Assembly: GCA_023269715.1 (NCBI GenBank) | Contig: JAGDVO010000010.1 | Coordinates: 1-64,000 of the forward strand | Source of the DNA: Thermosulfidibacter sp. | GTDB taxonomy: Bacteria; Thermosulfidibacterota; Thermosulfidibacteria; Thermosulfidibacterales; Thermosulfidibacteraceae | Reading direction: 5' to 3' | DNA: 64,000 nucleotides | Part shown: positions 9,332 to 18,718 of the stretch, in pieces | How positions within the stretch are numbered: the stretch's first letter is position 1 | Layout: each line of letters opens with the position of its first letter | The notes under the pieces: model-generated | Told to the model about the DNA's origin: nothing | Database searches by the model: none | What the model saw: only the letters and a program-made list of their open reading frames with translations | Made by a program: the position numbers and the translations under genes

Positions 9332-9793
9332 ATGATAACGAAGGAAAGGATAAGGGAAGTTCAAAAAAGATGGGCAGATGGTATAATAAAAATAGGGCAA
9401 CTATATAAAGAAAAAGGGGATTATGTATCCTTCGCCAAGGAATTCTTAAAGGAATTATACAATTATGATGAAGGGCCTGTTCTATTCAAACCGACAAAGG
9501 CAAAAGAAAAGCAGTTCAGACTGACTTTTGACGAAGCCCTTTCCTACTTTATCGGTGGTATGATCGGGGAAGATAAAGGTTTTGCGCTGGAGCCATGGGA
9601 AAACATAGAATTTGAAGTAACAGACGACATAATAGTTGAAAATATAGCCATAAGCCAGGGGAACTACTATTTTACGAGTGGTAAAACTGGTGAGAAAATC
9701 AAAGTGGAATTTACCTTTGTCTATAAACTCAAAGATAACAAACTAAAGATAATAGCCCATCATTCTTCCATACCTTTTAGCGAAAGTAGATAG
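9332..9793 (+). CDS. NTF2/SnoaL-like small protein of unknown function
   Basis: 153-residue protein with the pattern of a cone-shaped NTF2-like fold. Two or three N-terminal helices (VQKRWADGIIKIGQLYKEKGDY and AKEFLKELYNY) are followed by curved strands ending in IKVEFTFVYKLKDNKLKIIAHHSSIP, the usual closing strand of SnoaL-like proteins. Similar proteins are sometimes annotated as phosphoribosyl-AMP cyclohydrolase, but I see no HisI metal-binding motif, so I do not adopt that. It has its own ribosome binding site (AGGGGAG) and stands alone. Its last 34 bp overlap, on the opposite strand, the 3' end of rsmI. Confidence 0.6.
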   Translation: MITKERIREVQKRWADGIIKIGQLYKEKGDYVSFAKEFLKELYNYDEGPVLFKPTKAKEKQFRLTFDEALSYFIGGMIGEDKGFALEPWENIEFEVTDDIIVENIAISQGNYYFTSGKTGEKIKVEFTFVYKLKDNKLKIIAHHSSIPFSESR

Positions 9794-10605
9794 CTGTAAA
9801 GCTCCTTTCTCCCCACACCGAAAACTTCGCGAACTACTGGTTCCATATCCTTAAAAGAACAGCCGCTTTTCATCAGTAGCTCAACAATCTTCTTCCATCC
9901 TCCCTTTTCCCTAGAAACCCTATCTCCAATGGATTTCTTACCCTCCACAACTATTACAACCTCTCCCTTCAATTCTCCTCTACTTTCAATTAGACCTATC
10001 ACCTGATCCAAACTGCCCCTTATAAATTCCTCATTAGCCTTGGTTATCTCCCTCGCAACGCATACCTTCCTATCACCAAAAATGTCCCTCATAACCCTAA
10101 GAGTACTTAGGATCCTCTTTGGAGACTCGAAAAAAATCATCGTATCCTCTCTATCCTTCAATCTCTTCAAAAACTCTCCGCATTCCCTACCCCTTGGGAA
10201 GAATCCCCAGAAGGAAAAAGGATAGGGTTTTATACCAGAAGCCACAAGAGCCGCCAAAATCGAAGAAGCCCCTGGGATAGGAATAACATCTATACCCTCA
10301 CTAAGAGCACATTCCACCAAGGTATAACCAGGATCAGATAAAAGCGGAGTACCCGCATCGGATACAAGAGCTATACTCTTCCCTTCCTTCAGAAGTTTGA
10401 TAAGATTTCGAGTCCTCCCTTCTTCTTTGGGTTTAAATACAGCTACTAGCGGTTTGGAAATACCGTAATAGTTCAGCAACTTAAGAGTTACCCTAGTATC
10501 CTCGCAGGCTATAAGATCCACACTTTTTAAGACCTCAATAGCTCTTATAGTTATGTCCTTGAGATTTCCTATGGGCGTAGATACTATGTACAAAACACCC
10601 TTCAT
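9760..10605 (-). CDS. rsmI: 16S rRNA 2'-O-ribose C1402 methyltransferase RsmI
   Basis: 281-residue SAM-dependent methyltransferase of the tetrapyrrole-methylase fold that modifies the decoding-centre cytidine 1402 of 16S rRNA. Signatures are LYIVSTPIGNLKDIT at the N-terminus, LIACEDTRVTLKLL, the GTPLLSDPGYTLV loop (AGTPLLSDPG) near 85-95 and IPIPGASSILAAL. The ATG at 10605 has no Shine-Dalgarno; a TATAAT (minus strand, 10628-10623) implies a leader of about 10 nt. The start codon lies inside a 21-bp perfect palindrome shared with the divergent thioesterase gene. The 3' end overlaps the NTF2-like gene by 34 bp in antisense. Confidence 0.95.
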   Translation of the reverse strand: MKGVLYIVSTPIGNLKDITIRAIEVLKSVDLIACEDTRVTLKLLNYYGISKPLVAVFKPKEEGRTRNLIKLLKEGKSIALVSDAGTPLLSDPGYTLVECALSEGIDVIPIPGASSILAALVASGIKPYPFSFWGFFPRGRECGEFLKRLKDREDTMIFFESPKRILSTLRVMRDIFGDRKVCVAREITKANEEFIRGSLDQVIGLIESRGELKGEVVIVVEGKKSIGDRVSREKGGWKKIVELLMKSGCSFKDMEPVVREVFGVGRKELYSYLLSLKGMEE

Positions 10606-10624
10606 GGTTTATTAAATAAACCAT
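10604..10624. promoter_or_regulatory. 21-bp perfect palindrome between divergent rsmI and thioesterase genes
   Basis: Arms ATGGTTTATT (10604-10613) and AATAAACCAT (10615-10624) around a single central A form a perfect inverted repeat in a divergent gap of only 35 bp. It covers the first bases of rsmI, abuts a minus-strand TATAAT (10628-10623) and contains possible plus-strand -10 sequences (TATTAA). This is what a repressor operator controlling both directions would look like. No regulator gene is adjacent; function is inferred. Confidence 0.5.
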
Positions 10625-10640
10625 TATAAGGAGGAAGGAA

Positions 10641-11108
10641 ATGGAAGAAAGGATATTAAAGTTACCCCATTATAAAACATGTTTTGGTTGTGGACTCGAA
10701 AATCCTATAGGTCTGAAGCTTGAAAGGTACTGGGATAAAAATGAAAAGAAGGTATTTGCAAATTTCAAACTAGATAGATTCTATAATGGTTTTGAAAATA
10801 TAGCTCATGGGGGGATCCTTGCTGTAATAGCAGATGAAGTTCTATGGTGGAGTGTATTTATGACAACTAAAAAGGTTACTGTAACATATAAACTCGACTT
10901 AACCTTCTTAAAACCGATAATCGTAGGAGAGAACTATGCCGCAGTTGCTAGGGTTTCCGATGAAAAAGGAAAAAGAATAATGGCAGAGGCAGAGATAGTC
11001 GATAACAACGCTACCACCTATCTAAAAGCACAGGGCCTCTTCGTAGAAATAAAAGAAAAGGAATCTCAGAAATTCCTAAAGGATTATGAATATCTGTTCA
11101 ACAAGTAA
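10641..11108 (+). CDS. PaaI-like hotdog-fold acyl-CoA thioesterase
   Basis: 155-residue hotdog protein of the PaaI/YbgC-like group. Visible features are the N-terminal CFGCGLENPIGLKL motif, the active-site helix region NIAHGGILAVIADEVLW (HGG near residue 54) and the long strand VTYKLDLTFLKPIIVGE. Such enzymes hydrolyse acyl- or aryl-CoA esters. A strong ribosome binding site (GGAGGAAGG) precedes the ATG. It leads an overlapped cluster with a BASS-type transporter and mqnB-mqnD, so a link with naphthoate or quinone-precursor handling is possible. However, no CoA ester is known in the futalosine pathway at this point, so the link is only positional. Confidence 0.82.
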   Translation: MEERILKLPHYKTCFGCGLENPIGLKLERYWDKNEKKVFANFKLDRFYNGFENIAHGGILAVIADEVLWWSVFMTTKKVTVTYKLDLTFLKPIIVGENYAAVARVSDEKGKRIMAEAEIVDNNATTYLKAQGLFVEIKEKESQKFLKDYEYLFNK

Positions 11109-12066
11109 CCAAGGGTGCATAGAAAGAATAAACGAAAAACTGTCACAATTCCTGATTATATTAATACCACTTTCATTCTTTGTAGGTCACTCTCTCAGAG
11201 GCTGGGGACTCAAACACAAGTGGACTGCATATCCAGTCTTATTTTCGATAATGTTCGCCTCTAGCTATGGTCTAAAAATAAAGAACTTTCTGGAAGTAAA
11301 AAACTACAAAAAGTCATTCTTAGTTTCCCTTTTTGCACAGCTATTTATACTACCAATAACGAGTATAATAGTTACAAGTTTATTTTACAAATCTCGCTTC
11401 AACTTTACCTATGGACATTACGCCTTGGCTCTCGCTCCAAGTGCAATTTCAACCATAATATGGAGTAGGATAAGTAACGGCAACATTCCACTTGCAACAA
11501 CCTTAGTCGGTGCCCATGCCATAATAGTACCATACTTTACACCGATAGCACTGAAGATACTCACAGGAAAAACACTAAAATTCAGCGCTCAAAAACTCTT
11601 CTTAGACCTTTTTGTTACCGTATTTGCACCAACGGTTCTAGCTATACTGACCTATAACCCGAAGGTTGAAGTAAAAACAAAAAGTGTATTCGGAGTATGG
11701 TCTAAAATCGGTCTTTTATATATGATCATTCTTAATACCGCTATCGCCTTTGATGTAGTACCCATAAATCTAACCCTACTTAAAGTATTCTTGGTAACCG
11801 GTATTCAAATAATGCTATCCTTCTTTGTAGGATACTTGATAGGAAAGATCTTAAAACTCGATGAACCATCAAAGATCACAATCACTTACTATATGGGTAT
11901 GAAGAATAACGGTGCAGGCTTTGTTATAATATTCGCAGGATTTCCACATGAAGCTATATTTCCCCTTGCAGCAGCTATGATGTGGCAACAACCCCTTGCA
12001 AGTATAATAAACGCATTAAAAGGAAAAAATGAAAAAGGTAGTATTAATAGTTGCAACAGAAGATGA
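11086..12066 (+). CDS. Bile acid:sodium symporter (BASS)-type membrane transporter
   Basis: 326-residue integral membrane protein with about nine or ten hydrophobic segments in the pattern of the BASS/SBF superfamily. The strongest signature is the repeat-2 crossover region GMKNNGAGFVIIFAGFP followed by LAAAMMWQQPLASIINAL, which resembles the conserved GM(Q/K)N-(S/N)G and C-terminal helix of the family. The N-terminal crossover region (ALAPSAISTIIWSRISNGN) is also recognisable. It starts 23 bp inside the thioesterase gene and ends 38 bp inside mqnB. The substrate is unknown; neighbours suggest a carboxylate or a menaquinone precursor. A more general carboxylate or pantoate-like role is equally possible. 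Confidence 0.7.
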   Translation: MNICSTSNQGCIERINEKLSQFLIILIPLSFFVGHSLRGWGLKHKWTAYPVLFSIMFASSYGLKIKNFLEVKNYKKSFLVSLFAQLFILPITSIIVTSLFYKSRFNFTYGHYALALAPSAISTIIWSRISNGNIPLATTLVGAHAIIVPYFTPIALKILTGKTLKFSAQKLFLDLFVTVFAPTVLAILTYNPKVEVKTKSVFGVWSKIGLLYMIILNTAIAFDVVPINLTLLKVFLVTGIQIMLSFFVGYLIGKILKLDEPSKITITYYMGMKNNGAGFVIIFAGFPHEAIFPLAAAMMWQQPLASIINALKGKNEKGSINSCNRR

Positions 12067-12661
12067 AGTGAGACCACTTTTAAAAGAACTCAATCCCCAA
12101 CTGATCAGAGAAAAACCTTGGAGGTGTTATCTACTCGATGACAGAATAATCACAATTTCTGGTATAGGTAAAAGCTTGGCAGGTTCAGCAACTACCTATA
12201 GTATATTGGAGTTTAAACCAGCATATATAATAAACATGGGAATAGCAGGATGCTACCCTGATAGCGGATTGAAAATAGGGGACCTGGCTTTTGCAACTGA
12301 AGAGGTATTTGGAGACGAACCTTTCCAGAATGACCCCCTAAAGCTTTACACTCCCAAATTTCTCGAAGAATCCGGTATAAGGGGTGGGAGGTTTGTAACC
12401 CTATCTAAAATACCGACTACGGTGGAAGAGGCTCGTAAAATCGGGAAAGAGCTTGGTGCAATATGTGAAAACATGGAAGGAGCCAGTGTAGCTGAAATCT
12501 CAAAGCTATTTGACATAAAATGTAGTGAAATTAGATCTATAAGTAATATAGCAGGTGTAAGGAACAAGAAATTGTGGAATATAGAATTGGCTGTAAATAA
12601 CCTATGCAATTTCCTAAAAAAGTACTGGAGGAAACTAGATGAAGATAAAAATAGCCTTTAG
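12029..12661 (+). CDS. mqnB: Futalosine hydrolase
   Basis: 210-residue nucleoside-phosphorylase-like hydrolase that removes the base from futalosine (or acts on aminofutalosine) in the alternative menaquinone route. Signatures are VLIVATEDEVRPLL at the N-terminus, YIINMGIAGCYPDSGLKIGDL near 70-90 and the catalytic region ICENMEGASVAEISKLF near 148-164, with RSISNIAGVR. It overlaps the transporter gene by 38 bp and mqnD by 23 bp, so the unit is tightly coupled. mqnA and mqnC are not in this window. Confidence 0.9.
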   Translation: MKKVVLIVATEDEVRPLLKELNPQLIREKPWRCYLLDDRIITISGIGKSLAGSATTYSILEFKPAYIINMGIAGCYPDSGLKIGDLAFATEEVFGDEPFQNDPLKLYTPKFLEESGIRGGRFVTLSKIPTTVEEARKIGKELGAICENMEGASVAEISKLFDIKCSEIRSISNIAGVRNKKLWNIELAVNNLCNFLKKYWRKLDEDKNSL

Positions 12662-13412
12662 TCCATGTCCCAACGATCTTTTCATATTTTATAGGTTCCT
12701 GACAGAAGATAGAGAAAAATGGGATATAAAAATTGGCGAGATGGAAGAACTAAACCAAATGGCTCTAAATGAAAATGTAGATGTAGTAAAAGTATCAGCT
12801 GGTATCTATCCACTAATCAAGGGTAGGTATGAAATCTTAGGAGTGGGTAACGCCTTCGGTATAGAGGATGGACCGATATTAGTAGCAAAAAACAAAATGG
12901 ACCCTAAAGATATAAAAAAACTCGGAATTCCAGGTAAGACGACAACAGCTTACCTTCTATTTAAAAAATTCTTCGGAGAACCTGAAGAGGTTGTAGTGAT
13001 GAACTACGACGAAATAATACCCTCAATTCTAGAGGATAAGGTAGACGCCGGAATCTTAATACACGAAGGTAGGCTCATATACAAAAACTTTAACCTAACG
13101 CTCGTAGCTGATCTACTGGAACTATGGCAAAATAAACATGGACAAAGATGCCCTTTGCCCCTTGGACTGATAGTTATAAGACATGAAATTAGAGAACTGA
13201 AAGGATGCATAGAGGAAGAGATAAAAAACAGTCTCTTACATTCCGAAAACAACTATGATAGAGTAATCGAATTCATATTAAACCAGCACCCCATACTCAC
13301 AAAGAAGATGGTAGAAGAATACATTAGAAAATTCGTAAATAGATACACCTACCACTTACCTAAAGAGGGTCTAAAATCGCTATTTCTGCTATTTGAAGAA
13401 CTATCGGAATAA
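12639..13412 (+). CDS. mqnD: 1,4-dihydroxy-6-naphthoate synthase
   Basis: 257-residue periplasmic-binding-protein-fold enzyme that converts cyclic de-hypoxanthine futalosine to 1,4-dihydroxy-6-naphthoate. Family features are IAFSPCPNDLFIFYRFL at the N-terminus, DVVKVSAGIYPLI, the GDGPILVAK-like stretch IEDGPILVAKNKM and AGILIHEGRLIY with the catalytic-region His. PLPLGLIVIRHE is also typical. A ribosome binding site (GGAGG) lies inside the end of mqnB. The 3' end overlaps the convergent dehydrogenase gene by 12 bp. Together with mqnB it shows that menaquinone is made by the futalosine, not the classical Men, pathway. Confidence 0.95.
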   Translation: MKIKIAFSPCPNDLFIFYRFLTEDREKWDIKIGEMEELNQMALNENVDVVKVSAGIYPLIKGRYEILGVGNAFGIEDGPILVAKNKMDPKDIKKLGIPGKTTTAYLLFKKFFGEPEEVVVMNYDEIIPSILEDKVDAGILIHEGRLIYKNFNLTLVADLLELWQNKHGQRCPLPLGLIVIRHEIRELKGCIEEEIKNSLLHSENNYDRVIEFILNQHPILTKKMVEEYIRKFVNRYTYHLPKEGLKSLFLLFEELSE

Positions 13413-14249
13413 CTTATAAACTGCAGAAAAATCCAAATTTCCCCACCCCTCTTTCTTACATAGAGCGTAAAGCTCTTTTATCAACCCTATAGCTGGTAAT
13501 ATACCCTTATTTTCGTAGGCAAGTTTTTCCGCATAATAAAGATCCTTGTAAATCAAGTCTACACTAAAATGTGTCTCAAAATCCTCTTTAATAAGCTTTT
13601 CCCTCTTCACATCTAATATCATCGACTTACCCGCGCCATTCGCCAAAACTTCAAGGACAAGTTCCCTATTTATACCAACCTTCTCGCCGAAGGCAACCGC
13701 TTCCGCAAGAACCTCCATAAAACCACCGAGCACAACATTATTTACAAGCTTCAGTTTGGTAGCATTACCTATATCACCCACGTGTATTATAGTCTTTGCG
13801 AATTTTTGAAACACAGGGTATAACTCATTAAACTTTTCTTTATCTCCACCAACAAGCAAAGTTAACTTACCTTCCCTGGCAGGTATCACACTACCAAGTA
13901 TAGGAGCATCAAGATAGGTAACACCAACATACTTTAGCCCCCTACCCGTTTCGATGACATAATCAACCTCATTGGTGGTCATATCAACTATGGTCTTTCC
14001 CTTTATACTACCTCCTAATAAACCCTCCTTACCAAAGATAATCTCTTTTGAAGCTTTGCTATCAAACACTATAACGAATATGACATCGACTAAATCGGCA
14101 AGCTCCCTAGGACTTTTCACCGCATCAAAGCCAAGTTCAATAGCCTTATCTATAGTCCTATTCCAAACTAAGAGTTCAAAACCCGAATCCTTTAACCTCT
14201 TCGCAATCTCTCTACCAAGTGTACCAAGACCTATAAATCCTATCTTCAT
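13401..14249 (-). CDS. Beta-hydroxyacid dehydrogenase family protein (HIBADH / GLYR type)
   Basis: 282-residue NAD(P)-dependent oxidoreductase of the 3-hydroxyisobutyrate dehydrogenase / glyoxylate-succinic semialdehyde reductase family. The Rossmann motif GLGTLGREIAKRL is at residues 6-18 and NRTIDKA follows. The substrate-binding stretch VDAPILGSVIPAREGKLTLLVGG (LDAPILGS then EGKLTLLVGG) and the catalytic Lys region NATKLKLVNNVVLGG (K near 172) are clear. The motif wording is closest to the glyoxylate/succinic-semialdehyde reductase branch, but the substrate is not decided by sequence. It is last in the minus-strand run, 20 bp after nadK, and overlaps mqnD in antisense by 12 bp. Confidence 0.85.
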   Translation of the reverse strand: MKIGFIGLGTLGREIAKRLKDSGFELLVWNRTIDKAIELGFDAVKSPRELADLVDVIFVIVFDSKASKEIIFGKEGLLGGSIKGKTIVDMTTNEVDYVIETGRGLKYVGVTYLDAPILGSVIPAREGKLTLLVGGDKEKFNELYPVFQKFAKTIIHVGDIGNATKLKLVNNVVLGGFMEVLAEAVAFGEKVGINRELVLEVLANGAGKSMILDVKREKLIKEDFETHFSVDLIYKDLYYAEKLAYENKGILPAIGLIKELYALCKKEGWGNLDFSAVYKLFR

Positions 14250-14269
14250 CTAATCCCCCTTATATAGCT

Positions 14270-15115
14270 TTATATACCCCATTTCAGTTTTGTCCTTAGA
14301 ACTTCAAAAAATGTTTTATACGGGTTTTTCACCAGTTTTATCGTAGAAGGAGCCTTCTTTATACTGACCCTATCTTTGACCCTTAACGCAAAACCTTCCT
14401 GCCCATCGAGAGTAACAAAAACATCCTCATTTTCCGTAACGAGAACCACATCAACAGTAACCGTATCCTTGAGAACTATAGCTCTCTGTGAAAGTGTAAA
14501 GGGACAGATAGGATTAAGGATAATGGCATCCATAATAGGATAAAGTATGGGACCACCAGCAGCGAGGGAATAGGCTGTCGATCCGGTGGGAGTAGCTACT
14601 ATCAAACCATCAGCCCTGTATGTGGCCAAAAAATCCTCATCAACATAGGTTTCAAGTTCTATTATCCTTGCAAGGGTACCTTTGTGAATTACAACATCGT
14701 TTAATGTACGGTAAGTAGCGACTTTAGCCCCCTGCCTGTAAATAGTGGCCTCAAGAAGGCTACGCTCTTCCAATTGATAATTTCCTGCTATTATACTATC
14801 TAGAATCGGTATCATTTCGTCTATTGTGAATTCCGTCAAAAAACCAAGACTACCAAGGTTAACTCCAAGAATCGGGACATCCCGCCCATAAGCCAGCCTC
14901 GCAGCAGATAAAAGTGTACCATCACCACCAAGAACAACAACAATATCCGCTTTCTCAACTACGTCTACCCTTTTTAGATTCGACTCGATATCAACTAAAG
15001 AGGCGCTCTCAGAATCTATTATGTACTCCATTTTTTTGTCATTACACCATCTGATCAGACTGTTTATTACAGTACCAGCTTGTTTTTTAGGCTTCGCTAT
15101 TATCCCTATCTTCAA
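14270..15115 (-). CDS. nadK: NAD kinase
   Basis: 281-residue cytoplasmic enzyme that phosphorylates NAD to NADP using ATP or polyphosphate. The hallmark [11 protein letters not shown] is near residue 62 and is followed by [15 protein letters not shown]. The NDVVIHKG motif and the Gly-rich catalytic stretch [17 protein letters not shown] (near 175-190) are intact. Length is normal. The 5' end overlaps cdaA by 29 bp, so the two are translationally linked. Confidence 0.95.
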   Translation of the reverse strand: MKIGIIAKPKKQAGTVINSLIRWCNDKKMEYIIDSESASLVDIESNLKRVDVVEKADIVVVLGGDGTLLSAARLAYGRDVPILGVNLGSLGFLTEFTIDEMIPILDSIIAGNYQLEERSLLEATIYRQGAKVATYRTLNDVVIHKGTLARIIELETYVDEDFLATYRADGLIVATPTGSTAYSLAAGGPILYPIMDAIILNPICPFTLSQRAIVLKDTVTVDVVLVTENEDVFVTLDGQEGFALRVKDRVSIKKAPSTIKLVKNPYKTFFEVLRTKLKWGI

Positions 15116-15953
15116 CCAATCTCCTCCACCTTCCCTTTAACTCCGACATAAAACTAACGATCGGATTCCTTTTCCAGTCCTTTATTTCATACACCAACTC
15201 CAATAACTGCTTTTCTAGAGAAGTCTTATCTAGACCTCTATAAAGCTTACCATCAACCGCTACAGATATTATACCAGTTTCCTCCGAAACAACAACAGCA
15301 ACAGCATCAGTCTCTGTAGAAATCCCAAGAGCTGCCCTATGCCTTGTTCCAAACTGCTTAGAAATGGTAGGATCTATAGAAAGAGGTAAAAGACAGCTAG
15401 CTGCAGCAACCCTGTCTCCTCTTATTATAACTGCGCCATCGTGTAAAGGTGAATATGGTATGAATATGGTTACTAGAAGCTCTTCACTTATAACAGCATC
15501 AAGTATAATACCAGACTCTATATAATTCTTAAGACCGGCATTTCTTTCAAAAACTATAAGGGCTCCTATCCTCTTCCTTGCAAGAAACTCGCAGGCATTA
15601 CTTACCGCTTCAATTATCAACAGCTCTTTAACACTTGCCCTTCTATAAATACTCCCAACTTCTGCCAATCCCCTTCTAAGTTCGGGCTGGAATATCACAA
15701 TAACAGCAAACACACCTACATGCCAAAAGTTCTGGAATAACCACATAAGAGATTTTAACTCTAAAACTTTAGCTGCAATAGAAAAAAGGATCAAAACCAC
15801 AATACCTAATAGTATCCTGAAGGCATTGGTACCCCTTATTATCCTTATAAGTTGATACACAATGGTGGAAACTATCAGTATATCAAGGACATCCTTCCAG
15901 GTTACAGTCCTTTTTATTAGCAACTCATCCAGTGCCTTTAAAATATTAGGCAT
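15087..15953 (-). CDS. cdaA: Diadenylate cyclase CdaA (c-di-AMP synthase)
   Basis: 288-residue membrane-bound diadenylate cyclase that condenses two ATP to cyclic di-AMP. The first 85 residues have about three hydrophobic segments (for example [17 protein letters not shown] and [15 protein letters not shown]). The DAC domain follows with [18 protein letters not shown] (DGA motif near 173) and [27 protein letters not shown] (RHR motif near 204). The usual partner gene cdaR and glmM are not next to it; instead it sits between folP (8-bp overlap) and nadK (29-bp overlap). ftsH-folP-cdaA is an order known from other diderm bacteria. c-di-AMP here probably serves osmotic, potassium or cell-wall control, an inference from the family. 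Confidence 0.92.
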   Translation of the reverse strand: MPNILKALDELLIKRTVTWKDVLDILIVSTIVYQLIRIIRGTNAFRILLGIVVLILFSIAAKVLELKSLMWLFQNFWHVGVFAVIVIFQPELRRGLAEVGSIYRRASVKELLIIEAVSNACEFLARKRIGALIVFERNAGLKNYIESGIILDAVISEELLVTIFIPYSPLHDGAVIIRGDRVAAASCLLPLSIDPTISKQFGTRHRAALGISTETDAVAVVVSEETGIISVAVDGKLYRGLDKTSLEKQLLELVYEIKDWKRNPIVSFMSELKGRWRRLVEDRDNSEA

Positions 15954-16788
15954 TTCCCTTCACCAAAGCCCAGCTTACCTTTACAGCCCTCAAAGCTTCC
16001 TTTACATCATGGACCCTAACTATTCTAGCACCAAGAAAAACACTTACAGCAACCACAGCTAAAGTACCTTCAAGTCTCTCTTCCGGTGGTAATCCATCAA
16101 GTATAGCACCTATAAAAGATTTCCTCGAAGGACCTATAAGAACAGGGGCAATTTTACCAAATTCGGGAATAGCTCTAATAAGTAGCAAATTATCCATCAA
16201 CCTTTTACCAAAACCTATACCAGGATCAACCACCACATTCTCAACTGGAAAACCAGCATCTAAAAGTATCTTCGCTCTTTCCATGAGAAAACTTTTTACC
16301 TCCTCTACAACATCATCGTAATGTGGATTTACCTGCATATCCTTCGGTGTCCCCTTCATATGCATAAGTACATATATAGGCTTATAAGTCACAATCACAT
16401 CATAGAGCTTTTCATCGAATCTAAAAGCACTTACATCATTTATAATTTCGACACCGACTTCCAAAGATCGCTTCGCCACTTCAGATTTATAGGTATCAAC
16501 ACTAATAGGTAATTCAGGATACCTCTTCTTTACCTCTTCAACTATAGGAATAACCCTCCTCAACTCTTCATCAACACTTATAGGATCAGCTCCTGGTCTT
16601 GTAGATTCACCTCCTATATCGACAATATCTACACCACATTCTACCATTCTCTCTATAGAAGATATGGCACTATCAAATGTAACCGCCCTTGAAAGAGAAT
16701 AGAAAGAATCATCCGTTACATTCAAAATTCCCATAACGAGAGGTCTCTCATTTAAGTCCCTAATCCTTCTTATCAATTCTTCCTTCAT
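15946..16788 (-). CDS. folP: Dihydropteroate synthase
   Basis: 280-residue TIM-barrel enzyme that joins p-aminobenzoate to 6-hydroxymethyl-dihydropterin diphosphate. Diagnostic motifs are [12 protein letters not shown] near residue 20 (the family often has NVTPDSF; here D replaces P) and [15 protein letters not shown] near 55, with [12 protein letters not shown] and GPSRKSFIG later. The ATG at 16788 is preceded immediately by a GTG (16791) that could also serve; the GGAGAG site is 9 or 6 nt away respectively. The gene overlaps ftsH by 29 bp and cdaA by 8 bp. Confidence 0.95.
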   Translation of the reverse strand: MKEELIRRIRDLNERPLVMGILNVTDDSFYSLSRAVTFDSAISSIERMVECGVDIVDIGGESTRPGADPISVDEELRRVIPIVEEVKKRYPELPISVDTYKSEVAKRSLEVGVEIINDVSAFRFDEKLYDVIVTYKPIYVLMHMKGTPKDMQVNPHYDDVVEEVKSFLMERAKILLDAGFPVENVVVDPGIGFGKRLMDNLLLIRAIPEFGKIAPVLIGPSRKSFIGAILDGLPPEERLEGTLAVVAVSVFLGARIVRVHDVKEALRAVKVSWALVKGNA

Positions 16789-18718
16789 CACAATTAACTC
16801 TCCTAGAGTTATCTACCTTTCCAAACTTTCTACTATAGACTAGTTCGTATTTTGAAAGAATATCATCTATATCTTCACCACTTAACACCTCTTTCTCCAG
16901 CAGTTTCTTTGCAATCTCATCAAGCACCCTCCTGTTATTCGTAAGAAGATATTTTGCCTCCTCATAGCACTCGTAAACTATCCTTTTGACCTCGTCATCT
17001 ATCTCCTGGGCGGTCCTTTCGCTATAATCCTTTGCTATTGCTATATCTCTACCTAAAAACACAAGCTCATCTTTCTTCCCAAAAGATAGGGGACCCAGTT
17101 TTTCACTCATACCAAAAGCACATACCATCTTCCTTGCTATTTCGGATGCCCTCTCAAGATCATTTGAAGCGCCTGTAGTCTGGACACCGAATACTACTTC
17201 TTCCGCCGCTCTACCTCCAAGTAGAGTCGTTACATGTTTCAAAAGGTAATCCTTTGTATGTATATGTCTATCCTCCTCCGGTAACTGCTGGGTAACTCCC
17301 AGTGCTAGACCTCTAGGTATAATGGTAACCTTATGTATAGGATCAGCTCCAGGAATCAGCTTAGCAACAAGTGCATGCCCAGCTTCATGATAGGCTATAA
17401 GCTCCTTCTCTTCCTCACTTATCACCATGCTTTTCCTTGCAACACCCATCAGAACTTTATCTTTAGCTTCTTCAAAATCCTCCATATCTATCCTGTCCTT
17501 GCCCTTCCTTGCAGCAATAAGAGCAGCTTCATTGACGAGATTCGCCAGATCCGCCCCAGAAAAACCAGGGGTTCCTCTTGCGATTACACTTAAATCTATA
17601 TCCGAAGCAAGTGGTTTGTTCCTGGTATGAACTTTGAGTATCTCCAACCTACCCTTAACATCAGGATTGGGTAAAACTATCCTCCTATCAAACCTACCCG
17701 GTCTAAGCAAAGCAGGATCAAGAATATCTGGTCTATTGGTAGCAGCTAGAATTATTACACCCTCTGAGGTATCAAAACCGTCCATTTCAACAAGTAGCTG
17801 GTTTAACGTTTGTTCTCTCTCATCATGTCCACCACCTATACCAGCACCCCTCATCCTACCCACAGCATCTATCTCATCTATAAAAACTATACAGGGAGCG
17901 TAACGTTTTGCCGTTTCGAATAGATCCCTCACCCTTGCAGCACCTACTCCTACAAACATCTCAACAAATTCACTGCCAGAGATACTTATAAAGGGAACAC
18001 CAGCTTCACCAGCTATAGCTTTTGCAAGCAAAGTCTTACCTGTACCTGGCGGGCCGACAAGCAGAACACCCTTCGGCATCTTTCCACCAAGTCTCTGGAA
18101 CCTTTTTGGATCCCTCAAAAACTCTATTATCTCTTTGACTTCCTCCTTAGCCTCCTCCATATCAGCAACATCATCAAATGTAGTCTTTTTTGACTCATCA
18201 ACTACTATGCGGGCTCTACTTTTACCAAAGGTAAAGGCCCTGCTGCTTCCAGCCTGCATCTGTTTCATGAAGAATACCCAAAAACCTATAAGAACTATTA
18301 TAGGGAGCCAGGAATTTAGGAAGTTTACAAACCAGCTCTGTTTCTCAGGAGGAGCAACATAGATGTCTATCTTCTTTTCCTTTAAAAGTCTCATCAAATC
18401 AGGATCATCTGGTATATTAACCTTTATCCTTACCCTCTTACTTTTCATGATATTCCTTTCTATACTGAGAATACCCTTTGTCTCGCCTATGTAAGGCTTT
18501 ATATCATCGTACTCCGCATCAAAATAGAGAGTATACTCCTTTATGACTACGGATTTTACAGCACCCTTATTCACAAGATTGAGGAACTGAGTATAGCTTA
18601 TTTCATAGGCAAATTCGTGTGATCCACTTATCAAATTAAACATAAGTATAACCACAAGCCCTATAAGAGACCATATAAATAGGGCTCTAAAAAACTCAGA
18701 ATTGTACTTTTTTCTCAT
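16760..18718 (-). CDS. ftsH: ATP-dependent zinc metalloprotease FtsH
   Basis: 652-residue membrane AAA+ protease that degrades misfolded or regulated membrane and cytoplasmic proteins. Membrane segments lie at about 11-30 and 134-152 with an extracytoplasmic domain between them. The AAA module has Walker A GPPGTGKT (222-229), Walker B IVFIDE (277-282) and the second region of homology near 328-342. The zinc site HEAGH is at 444-448. Its ATG follows the waaA stop with no gap and uses a GGAGGAG site inside waaA. The 3' end overlaps folP. Confidence 0.98.
   Translation of the reverse strand: MRKKYNSEFFRALFIWSLIGLVVILMFNLISGSHEFAYEISYTQFLNLVNKGAVKSVVIKEYTLYFDAEYDDIKPYIGETKGILSIERNIMKSKRVRIKVNIPDDPDLMRLLKEKKIDIYVAPPEKQSWFVNFLNSWLPIIVLIGFWVFFMKQMQAGSSRAFTFGKSRARIVVDESKKTTFDDVADMEEAKEEVKEIIEFLRDPKRFQRLGGKMPKGVLLVGPPGTGKTLLAKAIAGEAGVPFISISGSEFVEMFVGVGAARVRDLFETAKRYAPCIVFIDEIDAVGRMRGAGIGGGHDEREQTLNQLLVEMDGFDTSEGVIILAATNRPDILDPALLRPGRFDRRIVLPNPDVKGRLEILKVHTRNKPLASDIDLSVIARGTPGFSGADLANLVNEAALIAARKGKDRIDMEDFEEAKDKVLMGVARKSMVISEEEKELIAYHEAGHALVAKLIPGADPIHKVTIIPRGLALGVTQQLPEEDRHIHTKDYLLKHVTTLLGGRAAEEVVFGVQTTGASNDLERASEIARKMVCAFGMSEKLGPLSFGKKDELVFLGRDIAIAKDYSERTAQEIDDEVKRIVYECYEEAKYLLTNNRRVLDEIAKKLLEKEVLSGEDIDDILSKYELVYSRKFGKVDNSRRVNCDEGRIDKKD

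Noticed and set aside
9332-9793. Phosphoribosyl-AMP cyclohydrolase annotation
   Set aside because: No HisI metal-binding Cys/His/Asp motif is present; the pattern is NTF2-like.
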